Below, in pieces: positions 44,524-55,741 of a DNA stretch of 64,000 nt (its first letter is position 1; each line of letters begins with the position of its first letter). Source of the stretch: Phytophthora quininea. Lineage: Eukaryota; Oomycota; Peronosporomycetes; Peronosporales; Peronosporaceae. The DNA lies in NCBI GenBank assembly GCA_011947345.1, contig JAAVTG010000315.1, positions 1 to 64,000 of the forward strand. Direction: 5' to 3'. The position numbers and the translations under genes were made by a program. The notes beneath the pieces were generated by a model. It was not told the DNA's origin. It saw nothing but the letters and a program-made list of their open reading frames with translations, and made no database searches.

Positions 44524-45662
44524 AATTCTCAGTTTGCATTTACTTCGTGGCCAACAAGTATCCCGGACGAGAAGGACCGGGTGTTAGATCAAACTTGACA
44601 TTTTTGCGTTTGAGGCTCTATCCTCCTTGGAGATGTGCTCGTGGTCTAATGGCATTCCAATTGTTAACAAACATAACTACTTTAATCAGTGCACCATCTT
44701 CATGTCAATCCGCTCTGTAGAAATGATTTAGGTTACCGCGACTAGCATTGATACGGTTGTATACAGTGTGGCAATCTAATTTTGCTTCATGGGCTGCGTT
44801 TGGTAAATCCAATAATGTTGAAGTTGTCATTGATCCTACCTTTGAAGTATCACTAAAAGGACATTCGGGCTATTGTTTTTGTTAGAGATGTGCTACACAA
44901 GTCACCAAACTCTTAACACATCCCTGTTAGATGGAAAATGTGTTTTTGGTGCCTAGGGCGGCGAAGTATACTAAGTCTCGTAAACGTATAGCATCATTCT
45001 TACTCATTAGCCGCTTCTGTGCATTCAATATGTTTTTTGGATTGTAGACCGCTGCTGTTAGAGCCCCTGGAAACACGTTACAGGACGAAAATTCTAGACA
45101 GCTTGCATAAGCGGTGGGCAGCGATTTTCAGGCCAGAATTTTCTGACCTGCAGTTCTCTGCGTGTCCCATAGTGGGTAAATGTTCTTATGGCTGAAACTT
45201 GTGTTGTGCAAACGATCTGACAGACAGATAATGCATTAATTTTCCTTAGCCGCTAGTCGTTGAGAGGACCGAAATGAAAATAGTTAGGTGGCTATGGCTA
45301 CACAGACTAAGCAAATGAATTCCATTTTGTTGGTATCGTAGATAAACCAGGCTTGTGAAAAATAAGATTGTTATTTAATTGAACCCGAAGACTCAAGTCA
45401 ATCAATTTATTTGTTTATTGCAACTTTTTTTCAATCACGGCGCTGTCTGGTGTTGCGCGCCTCCTGCCAGAGTGCTGTTGCTACAAGCTGGGGATCCCAC
45501 TGATCCCTGTTTGCACTCTAGAAAAGAAGTGACTAAAAATAGTATACATTAATTTTAGCCAATCGTAGTTTTCTTATAAATAATGTTTTCTTTAAGCTCA
45601 AGGGATTGGCAGTTTTGGATGGCAAATGGAAGAAGAAAGACCAGCAATGGCACTGGCAAGAC
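44524..45662. other. AT-rich intergenic, nothing recognised
   Basis: Distinctly more AT-rich than the flanking genes, with no open frame of note. Presumably old repeat DNA plus the promoter of the channel gene at 45663. Confidence 0.5.
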
Positions 45663-48600
45663 ATGGGTTCTTCTGCTGATATCCAAAGTCGACGGAGCGT
45701 AAGACAGCTACCGCCTGTAAAAATCGGCGATTTTCATGTCTGGACGGTCAAGGAGCGCCTCCAAACGTTTCTCGACGGGTCTATGCAGTATTATTATTGT
45801 GTTTGAGAATTTAGCTTTTGCGCTCACAGCTTGCTTTACCACACCGTTGCAGATCTGCTGGGATTCTAATTGAAGGGTTCAATGTCCTGTTGAGCTTGGT
45901 GCTTGTCGCCGTCGCCATCGCCGACGTAAGTTTTCTTATAGTTACAAAATCCTCGTTTATTTACCGTTAAATTGTAGACGTACTCGGAATCGCGAGTTGG
46001 AGCTGGCAGCAGCACCTACGTTACTTTCGAAATTGTGTGCACGGTCTTCTTCGCTATTGACTACGTAAGAATGCCGTGTGGTTTATAAGTTCCTTCATTT
46101 TAATGCAGCATTTCCGTCGTTTATGAAGGTAGTCTCTTCACATTTATGCGGCTCAGGATCATCTCGGATACTTGATCACACCTGTCGGCATCGTCGATTT
46201 CTTTACGATCGTGCCTACAATTTTAGCGGTACGTTGACGGTGAACCTCTGGCCAAGATGCGATACTAACTGTATCGGTGGAAACTATGCAGCTGTCTCTG
46301 AAGTGGTTCGCATGAACGGGGTGCTGCCTCTCCTGCGTATTGCGCGCATTTTTCGGATCCTCGCTGTGCTGAGGCTGTATCGTGTCATGGTATCGCGCCG
46401 AGGTTTCGAGTACCAGTTGGGCGTCTTGATTTTTCTACTTTTCAGTCTTATCTTGGTAGCCGCCGGTGTGTTTCAGATCCTCGAGCAAAGCTACTACACT
46501 GACCAAGGTCTCGAGCCGCTCCAATTCCACCAAGCCATATATTTCGTCTTCGTAACGATATCAACTGTTGGCTACGGAGACATCTTTCCACACACAACTC
46601 AAGGCAGGCAGGCTTTGCTACGACATGAGACTTGAACATTGCTAACAAGTGTTTGCTGTGCAGGCCAACTTTTCGTGATATTTATTATCGTTGTTATTAT
46701 CACCGTGATCCCAACGCAAGTCGCCCGACTTATGGAACTATCGGCCCGACAAAGTGACTACATGCACAGTTACACCTTACGCCGACGGAGTATCTACAAC
46801 GGCGGTCATGTCGTAGTCACGGGTCATGTACGCCTGGCAAATGCCTCTGGTTTCTTGAGAGAATTTTATCGTGCTCGTCAGGGTCGTGTCAATATGGACG
46901 TTGTCTTTCTAGTCGACCATCTGCCGTCTCCAGACTTCCAAGCATTGCTGCTGAACGTCCGATATCGACGGCGCACGACGTATCTACGGGGAAGTATCTT
47001 GCGTGATCGGGATGCCAAACGCGCTCATGTAGCAGAGGCTGCCGCTGTTTTCGTTCTGGCAAATAAGAGTGACCCTCGTCGTGCGGAGGCGACAGACGCA
47101 TTATCCATTCTACAAGCGCTAGCGGTCGATAAGTTTCGCGGTCGTGTCAACAACGGGTGTCAGCAAATTTGTGATCGTCTGAATGCCAACGAGAGTGACG
47201 ATATTCAAGGTGATGACAGGTTTTGAATCGAGATCAAGATGAAACAGACAAGATGCAGCAGTCGCGCTCCATTCGCTGCTTCGTCGAAATTCTTTCACCA
47301 AAGCACACACCGGGCTTGCGGGCAACTACTGGAGTGGAAGTGGCGCTGAACGCGTCGCTCCTACGTACAGCAATCCTGGCTCGAAGTATCATGTGCCCTG
47401 GTGCAACAGCGCTGATCCTCAACCTCGTTTACTCGCCCACGGAGCGACTAATTGCCCAAGCTCGACGTTCGAAAACGCCGTGGGTAGCTGAGTATTCGGG
47501 CGGTTTGCAGAACTTGATCTTCCCGGTGGTGCTGCCCGACAATTTTGACGGCATGTTATTTGAGCATGCTACAGAGACGCTGTACCTGAAGTACGTGGCT
47601 AACGTTTTGGCCCATCTTGCCATATTCTTTTGGCTAATTTCTCTGCATTTGTAAACAGTCTCCACGTGATGCTGTTCGCCTTGTATGATCGTTCAGCAGC
47701 AATGAGAGGGGAGAAGCGCATTCGTCTGAGTCCGTTTGGAGAAACCCTGGAGCAAAAGTAAGTGTGTTGCTCTACCTTTCGCATGAAATCCTCCAGCTAA
47801 ACGTATTTGCTGCACTGCTTTTGCCAGTGATTTAGTCTTCTTGATCGCTCCAAGTTCATCAGTGGCTCAGCATGCAGTCGATTCACTTGAAGAACGTGTC
47901 GATTTTGAGCCTGAGCAATATGTGCCACTCGAAGACCATCGATCATTCTACACTCCCACGGTTGCGGTTCCTGCTCTGCCTGCGGAATCAAACGGTCAGC
48001 TTTCGCCCGTGCTCGTGTTTTCTTCGGATACAGTCTTAGATCGACAGTCATTTCAAAGAAACTGCCAGCTTCCTCCCATTTTGAGCAATTCAATTGCTGA
48101 GGACGTAGAAACGTTGGACGCCAGTGCATCGTCTCGAAATCGAATCGCATCAAGCGCTTCCACGACCACGACATCACCGCCACCAAAATTGCGAGCTCAT
48201 GGCTTTCAAGAACCCCCAAGTATACTGAAGAACCATATTCTCATATGTGGGCCGTTCGCCCAAGGCCACAGACTAGCTTGCTGTCTGGATAACATGTACA
48301 GTCAAGAAGGTTGTCCTACCAAGTGGAGACCAAACATCGTGCTGCTGGTAAAGGCCATTCCAGCAGAAAGCGACCTCATTAGGATGCCTGCCAATGTGTT
48401 CATCGAGTGTGGCGTATCCCAAAACGTTGAAGACTTGTTGCGTGTGCAAGCGCATGAGGCCGCCAATGTCGTTTTCATCTCCGGTCGTTGGGAAGGAGGT
48501 TGTATCGAAGAGCGCCATGCCGGCAGTTCTAAAGACTTGGACAAGTATCTGGAAGATTACCATGTCATCATGTCTACTCGGGCGCTACAAACTGTACAGG

Positions 48601-49417
48601 ATCTTCACCACGAGCACTTGCAAATGCAGCAGCAAGTAAAAATGACGCGCCAACAGGCAAAGACGAAGCTGTTGTCAATATTCCAACCATGGAATGCTCG
48701 GTAGTCAAGTCCCACGACAGTATCAACTACTTTGCACACAGAAGTCGTGGAGACAACCGTCCGATTCCTGAAGACCAAGACACACGCAGCGATGACGAAG
48801 ACTCGATCACCGGGATCACTGATATGCCGTGCAACGAGTACCAAAACGAGCGAATTCTCGACCAGTCTACCGGTAAGCCGTGCATCCACCTCGGTTGTCG
48901 GAAGCGAAGACGAAAGCAGCTTCGATCTGAAAGCGAGCACTTGTCGTCACCGTGTTTCACACCGGCCTATGCTGCTGGCGAGGTGCTTGTGGACTCGGTG
49001 CTGGACACGCTGCTCTGCCAGTCCTTCTTCAATCCGTACGCTACCGATCTGGTTCGAGCTCTCGCTGGCGATTACAGTTCTCCTGAAGGGGACAAGGCCT
49101 CCATGCTGCGCTATTTCTCCACTGAAGCAGGATCGAAAGCTGCAGCGTCGCCGCCACGCCAGCCAAGAGGGTACCCAGTTCTTCGTATCGCGAGCATTTC
49201 ACGCGAATTGGAAGACGCATCGTTCGGCGAGGTGTTTTCCAGAGCACTGCGTCAACAGGTTTTCGTGATTGGCATCTACCGACGAGCTCAAGCTGCAGAT
49301 CGAGGAAATGTACTGCCGTACGTGGTGACATGTCCAGAGTCGCCCATCGGGTGCCAAGTCGAGCGAGGAGACAAGTTGTACGTGCTCACGACGCGGCCAG
49401 CTCCGGTTTGCATTTGA
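45663..49417 (+). CDS. BK (Slo)-type potassium channel, paralogue 2
   Basis: Same eight-exon plan as the gene at 36880. Introns: 45779-45852, 45926-45977, 46065-46132, 46229-46291, 46604-46663 (GC-AG), 47591-47658 and 47758-47827. S4 is LLRIARIFRILAVLRLYR; filter TVGYGD at 46564-46581; RCK1 NGGHVVVTGHVRLANASGFL; RCK2 KNHILICGPFAQGHRLACCL. The C-terminus ends LTTRPAPVCI. Frame breaks of one missing base lie near 46312, 47222 and 48640. The Met at 45663 starts a short cytosolic end before KIGDFHVWTVKERLQ. S6 follows directly after the pore. It is a tandem duplicate in direct orientation, diverged throughout. Confidence 0.87.
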
Positions 49418-50006
49418 ATCGCTTGTTGAAGATTTTCTGTGACGCGGTGCAAACATGGCTACATGTCTTTCAGAAGCGACGGTCTCTGTTTGGTCCGACC
49501 ATGACGGTTGACCGAGGTCCTCAGTGAAGAGAACCATGGCGACTTGATCTTCTTGGGACAGCATGGCTTCGTGCAGCTGAAAGGGAAATCATGTTTACAA
49601 GCTGAGATGGCCCAAACGCTAAAATCACCCTTTATAGGAAAATCCATCTCCTCCTCGCAGGTCCACATTGTCCAGCGCCGCCGTCCTGGTGGTCCTGACA
49701 CCGGCAGGTGGCCGCTCAGGCAGAAGGTGCGGCTATCGGCAGACACTCCCAGCCGCACTGCCCCAGGGCATTTCCTCGCCTGCTGGCGGGCATTTCCCAG
49801 TCGTGAGCAATGCGCTGAACCTGCCAAGTGATACATACGGCGCAGCAAATAAATAGATTTGCCACGATGGTCTCGCGTCCCGTTTCTACCCTCTCACTTG
49901 GTCATTGTATGGGACACGTGCGGCACCGACCGCAGGACGAATAATTCGCGACTCCCTCCCATTTCTCAATCAAGCGACTATATCGATTTTCCAAGCGCTG
50001 GCGGCA
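49418..50006. other. Intergenic, nothing recognised
   Basis: Several overlapping short frames without domains. Contains the 3' flank of the channel and the promoter of the EGF-like gene. Confidence 0.4.
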
Positions 50007-51076
50007 ATGAGGCTCGCGCTGCTCTCGTTGCTGGCGCTGGCGTCGGACGTGAGTGCCATGCGGATGGCCATCAACTGCAGCAGCACGGCGGACTGCAACG
50101 ACGGAGAGACCTGCGTGGCGGGAGATTCAGCCGAGGCCATCCAGGCCTGTGTGGCCGGCGCCGGCTGCGGGGGTTCAAGCAGCGGCAACTGCCCGTCGGA
50201 CGGCGTGAGTGGGCAACTGGCCTGCATTTGGCAGTCGGCGAGCGGCTGCAGCGGCGGGGCCGAAGGATGCGCCGAGGTGGGCGGCAGCTACGGCATCTAC
50301 AAGTGTCTGTCCATTGACCGATGCGACGAATACTTCGACGGGTCATGTAGTGCGAGCTGCAATGTTAACGGTGCACAGTGTAATGGCCAAGGCTCCTGTA
50401 GTGTGACGGGTACCAGCACAAGCGGAACCCCCACTTTTGGCTGCACGTGCAACAGCGGCTATAGTGGCGACAAGTGCCAGTCAGGATCAAGTACTGGGTC
50501 CACAGCAACTAGTTCTTCATCCAAGACCAGCTCGAGTGTTTCCAGCTCTTCTAAAGCGTCAGAAGCTTCGACTAGTACGACCAGCTCTACTACCGGCTCG
50601 ACCAGTTCGTCTAGTTCTACCTCTGGCTCGACTGGTTCGACCAGTTCGACGTCTGGATCTACCAGTTCGTCTGCATCGTCAAGTGTGTCTCGTTCCAGCT
50701 CTACGTCTGGGTCTGAGAGCAGCTCCAGCAGCTCGTCATCGTCTAATTCGACCAGCTCCACGGCGTCAGCAAAATCAGCCTCTGCGGACAGTGCTGGCAA
50801 CAATAACACTGCAGCTAACCCTACGTCCTCCAGCGGCTCTGTGGCTTCTGAGTCTTCGTCGGGCGGCACCAGCTCCACCGTGTTCATCATCATCGGCGTG
50901 TTGGCTGCCTGCATCATTATTGGAGCGCTCCTGTTCGCCATGTACTCCAGGAAGAAGAAACGTGAGCAGGAGGCGGAAGCAGGAGGCTTCGGGAGACCGC
51001 TAGGTTCGGCAACGACAGCGAAGTGGTCGCCGGGACGGGAGCTGACACCCCCAAGAGCAGTATCGTCACGATGTAG
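50007..51076 (+). CDS. EGF-like single-pass surface protein with Ser/Thr-rich stalk
   Basis: The ATG at 50007 gives a good signal peptide (RLALLSLLALASDVSA). The mature part has a Cys-rich region (about 14 Cys), ending in an EGF-like module with CNGQGSC and CTCNSGYSGDKC (about residues 110-155). About 130 residues rich in Ser, Thr and Gly form a stalk, then one transmembrane helix (TVFIIIGVLAACIIIGALLF), a basic stop-transfer RKKKR and a short cytosolic tail. The open frame continues to 51149, but a one-base shift near 50985 gives a tail FGNDSEVVAGTGADTPKSS ending at the TAG 51074-51076, which looks more natural. Probably a cell-surface adhesion or sensing protein; ligand unknown. An in-frame ATG at 49905 would precede the signal peptide and is unlikely. 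Confidence 0.78.
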
Positions 51077-51247
51077 ACAACCAGGTGACTACCAACTATC
51101 CTTATGCTACGTTATAATTTGTCCGCAGTGTCTATCTTGGCGTAGCTGACCGAGCCGTCAAGCTCGTTACCCACAGGGGAAAAGCTTATCGATAATACAG
51201 AACCAAAACTTTCATCACTTTCATTTTGATGAACCGACGCCCCAAGG

Positions 51248-53634
51248 ATGACCGCGCCGAGCCATGGGGACGTATTATTTCTGATCGTGCAGTATTTACA
51301 AGCCACAGGATTATTTGCGAGCTCGTTGACGGTGCAACAAGAGAGTGGTTTGGATGTGTCGTGGTTGCGTGGGTCCTCTCGCGAGTTGGCTCTGCTTCGT
51401 CGCTGGGTTTTTGGTGGAGACGTGGAGAGAGCGCGAGCTTTATTGCAGCCTTTGCATGATCTGGATATTGTCCCCGACGAGCTGACAGTCGCTGAACACT
51501 CGCTAAAGGAGCTAGAACTGCTTCTGAAGAGCTCGAACAAAGACCCATCTCGACTGGCAAGAAGCAAGTTGGAATGCTTTGAGAAGGTGGTGCCGCTGTT
51601 TCGGGAGCGCGTGAATTCCGAAGAAAGCGACGTCTACAAGTACGTGGTCATGCCTAAACTGCAGCTAGCTGGTCTTGTCAAGGACGCCGTGATATTCCAC
51701 AACCAAAATGGAAACAGCATTGCTAAGGATTGCATCTCGGTAGAGTGCGCTGTCAGTGAAAGTAGCACGGTGGACGACAAAGAAAATGCAAAGATTTTAT
51801 TTCTCGACAAGCCACAAGATCAGCTAGTTAACTATCCTGAAGATATCTCGATAAAGAGCAATTTTCTTGCGCGCTCGGTGGATTTGGCAAGTAGAAATGG
51901 AGAACGACACAATCCGATGGCTTCGTCTGTGGTTCTAAGTAAAATGCACTCTCGATATGAAGCTGATCGATTCGATTGCGAGTGGGAAACTCAGCACGAA
52001 AAATTGTGGAAACTGCTGATGTTGCTGTTGATTGCAACCCGGACAGTCTTGATGCTGGCGTGTACTGTAAACCAGAGAGTCTTGAGGTTGCTGTGAATTG
52101 TAAGCCAATGACCAAAAATATTGGGGCTGACTGTCGACCTGATACCGTTAGTGTAAGTGTGGGGCGTGAATTCGAGTTTTCGTGTGATGCGAGTATGCAG
52201 ACTGAGGCAATAACTTGGCCTGAAGATGAAGGAGGACGTGCTTATGGTCACGATTTCGTAAAGGACAATCAAATTGAACAAGAAATCATTGACAATGATG
52301 CCGAGCCACAAGACATTCTTAATGAACAATTCGTTGACCATCTGAGTTCATCGCGGCTTTCAGCTGTTACATTACCCAGCTCCAGTCACAACCACGAGAA
52401 CTCGCGCTTTCTTCCCTCCGACTTTAGTAAAAGTTTTGCCAGCAAAATCCGTTGTCCCATATTGATCCAGAAAACCAAGACGGGGACAAGTGGAAAAATA
52501 ATGTTGATGTTTATGATCTCCCACCAGATAAAGCGGTGGCGCGAGATTATAGTGATTTAACTCTGGACGACATTGTGCGAGCATGCGTCGTTGCTGAGGC
52601 GAAAGAACCTCAAGCTGTGCGTGCGTTGGATATTCATCCGAGTGGCGATCAGATGGTTGTCGGAACGAATGCTCGAGCTCTCCGAGTCTTCGACCTGCCT
52701 CGTCCTACAGAACAGCACCAACAATTGTCTTCGTCCTCGCACCTGACCTCAATTCTTCCCTTACTCCCTGTGGCATTCGAGAGACATAAGTATCATTCTT
52801 CGGGGATTTACTGTGCCTCTTTCAACCATTTCCTGTCGGAAAATGTGGGCTTGGCATCAATGATTGCATCGGGGGCAGCCGATGGGTCCGTTAAAGTCTT
52901 GATATGCCACGGAAAAGGGGTTTGCGAAGGCAGCAGGTTGAGGAAATCTCGGTTCGACAAGGAGATCCCAACGGCTCGATGGGCAAAGTTCGTGCGCTGG
53001 AGTTTGCCTCTCCTAGCCACCTCTGGATCGCCTCAACCCACGATCGGCGTTTACATTGCTACGACGTTCATCGAACGCGAAAAAATCGAGCTGTGGTCCA
53101 ATTCAGACTCTTGACGGTCACGTCGGCGAAGTTCAGGCGATTGCGATGCCTGATCCGACGGCCAAAAGTTCTCTGATTTTGAGTGCTGCCTTGGACAAGA
53201 CTGTGCGGCTTTGGGATACTCGCAGTGGGCGTTGCGAGCATCTCGTCACTTCTGGTGCTTCTGCTGCGTTTTCGCTTCACTTCCATCCGACAGATCAGAG
53301 AATGGTCGCCTCTAGCCACCAAGATGGTAGTGTGGCGCTGTGGGATTTGCGATCGGCGTCGCACGAAGCTTTGCAAGTGCTGGTGCCTCACGACGGCGAA
53401 TGTCGGTCCGTGCGGTGGTCTCCGGATGGCCGGTGGTTGCTTAGCGCGGGGTTCGACGGCAGCCTTTGCGTCCTACAGACAAGTTCCTTGCTCTCGTCTT
53501 TGATGGCTATGCAACCTGTTGCCAGCTACCATCAACATCAAGGTAAAGTGCTGCAAGCCCAATGGCATCCAACCGAGCCAGCGATGGTGTCCACGGGTGC
53601 TGATAAGCGAGTCAAGCTCTGGGCTTTTGCGTGA
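51248..53634 (+). CDS. WDR47-like protein: LisH/CTLH plus WD40 repeats
   Basis: The N-terminus is a LisH-like helix pair and CTLH region (VQYLQATGLFASSLTVQQES, then LRRWVFGGDVERARALL). A long divergent middle with short C-N-P/C-K-P repeats follows, then at least six WD40 blades (AVRALDIHPSGDQMVVGTN, GHVGEVQAIAM, LDKTVRLWDTRSG, DGSVALWDLRS, DGECRSVRWSPDGRWLLSAG, GKVLQAQWHPTEPAMVSTGA). The end KRVKLWAFA closes the propeller. Frame breaks near 52000, 52455, 52915 and 53050 all have the sense of one missing base. Domain order matches WDR47, a microtubule-associated scaffold, but other LisH-WD40 proteins are possible. The 3' end faces the SAP30-PHD gene. Confidence 0.75.
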
Positions 53635-53808
53635 GGTCACCAAGATCAACGTGTCGGATCTGCAACTTCAAGAACGGAGTCGGAACGGCGTTCGTCTACA
53701 GAATGCAACGGTCGACACGACGACAAGGGCAAGATACGCTTGGAGATGGTACTGTACGTACCACGGGAGATCAAGCTGCGTACACATGTATATTTCAAAG
53801 CATCATAA

Positions 53809-54752
53809 TCACACAGTGCGGCCTTGGTACGTACACACTGCGCTTGTTCCCCACTCACTTGTTGCCGGGGACTTGGAGCGCTTGCTTTTCTTCTTCCGGT
53901 GGTTGTTGGAGGAGCCGCCGGAGAAGCCCTTGGGGTCGCACTCGGGGCAGAGCCACGTATCCGGATGGCGGCCGTCCGCCAGTCCGACGCACTCGAGGTG
54001 GTACCACTGCGACGGGTTCGGACACGTCTTGCCGTCACACGCGATCATATTGCCGTAGCTTGGCAGGTTGCAGATGCAGTAGAGCTCGTTGTCCTCGCCG
54101 GCGTCCGCGTCCTTCTTATTCTTCTTGCCTTTACCGCCGGCGTTGGTCGCCTTGGCGTGGGGCGGTTTGCGTCCTTCGCTGTTGTGGCTGCGCGTGCTGT
54201 GGCCATTGGTGGCGTGGCTATTACCGTGGTAGTTCGTCGAGCTGTTGCCATTGGCGTTGCCATTGCTGGCGCTGCGTCCCGTCGAGACCGACACCGAATG
54301 GTCTCGGCCGCGTTTGCGGCTGTTGGACTTGCGTTTAGCCTTCTCGGCAGCTGCCAGCGCCTTGCGCTCCTTCTCGCGCGCCGTGGAGCGCTTGACCGTG
54401 GAGCGTTCGCCATTGCGCAGACGCTGCATGAAGGCGACGATCGAGTCGTCCTCCTCCACCTCGAGGGAGCCGTCGAAGTGTCGCGCCACCTGTGCCGCCA
54501 TGTCCTCCTTGCTCGAGTCATCGTCCACCTTGAGGTGGTAGAACTTGGCGTAGCGGCGCAGCGCCTCGACCCCGAGGCTCTGGAAGTCCACCATGAGCCG
54601 CGGGGGTATGCGCTGCGCTTGAGCAGCTGGTTGTCCAGCTCCATGGGGTCGTCGTAGTGTCCGCCGTCTTCCAGCTCTGGAGTAGTCAATAGAGGTGAGT
54701 TATACTAGTGGACCATCACTCTGGACGGAGAGATTTCGCCACCTTCGCTCAT
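53809..54752 (-). CDS. SAP30-type Sin3-binding domain fused to ING-like PHD finger
   Basis: On the minus strand, after a short acidic start, comes a SAP30 Sin3-interaction domain (VDFQSLGVEALRRYAKFYHL to AAQVARHF, then IVAFMQRLRN), a Ser/Asn/Lys-rich linker of about 100 residues with basic nuclear-localisation-like runs, and a PHD finger of ING type (CICNLPSYGNMIACDG, QWYHLECVGL, WLCPEC). Tyr, Met and Trp of the H3K4me3 aromatic cage are present. A one-base break near 54605 separates the first 30 codons. The likely first ATG is at 54752 (MSEGGEIS), joined by a short intron ending near 54675; this is tentative. Expected subunit of a Sin3-HDAC complex. Confidence 0.8.
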
Positions 54753-55741
54753 GACGTAGAGGTCGTGGTCGTCCTGGCAGCACAGAGAGGGGAGCAGCGT
54801 TAGACGGCAATGGAGAGAGGGAGGGGGCAAGAGCACCTCACCATGGTGCTGCTCACAGATCTGGACGTTCGGCGGGAGGCTCTTTCTCTCCCTGGACGCT
54901 TGCGTGCTCCGCTGCTGCCGTTCAAATGAGCCAAACCTTTGGACTGAGCGGTCACAGCGTGTGCGGGTTTTGTATGGCGCATACAAACGTCAAGGTATTG
55001 CGACTGACGGTACAGTGGCGGTTCAACGTGACTAGCGCCATAGTGAAGGCAAGATACGAAAAATGGATAATTCTGCTGCACAACTGTAAGTCGCCGCGAA
55101 TAGTAGTTTTGCTGGTCGCGGATATTAGACGCCTTGTCTTTTCGAGCGCAACGTGTTGTTTCACTTGGTTGAAGACTGTTTTGGTTCCTTTACTGCCAGG
55201 GCCTATCACCGTCGTTGGGGATCGTGGAGTCCAGGCCCTGGTCACAGCGTAGTGGCAAACATTGGTCAGCCCGCCAGGCTGTGGATTTCGACGCACGCAG
55301 CAGGCAGACGCAAATCTCCCACCAATTTTTCGCAGGCCAGCTCTGCAGGAAGGAGGAAGTACAGCTTCGTGTTGTAAATACCGGCTCGCAGCTTCGATAC
55401 GTGGTGATGAAGAGATTCCTATAGTTCCGCCGCTCTCGTGGCCGCAGTACTGCTGTTAATAAAACAACCGTCGCAAGGAACAGAATAACTGGTGAACGCC
55501 GGCGCTAGAAGCAATACCGGGCCGGAAATGTGAGGCCGACATCCTGATCAACAGTTTGCTTGGTTCAGGATGCCCTTTCCCGCGCAACACAGCACATGTC
55601 GCAGATCGTGAATGGGTCAGATTTTGGGTAATTAGAGCAACATAGCCGAGCCGAGCCGCTTCCCAACGGGCGCCGAATTCTGACGAGGCATCACTCGCTC
55701 AATTGCTGGCTCGCACTCAAGCGCAAGATACTCTGATCCCC
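54753..55741. other. Divergent intergenic, nothing recognised
   Basis: No coding signal or repeat seen. Should contain promoters for the SAP30-PHD gene and the carrier gene. Confidence 0.4.
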
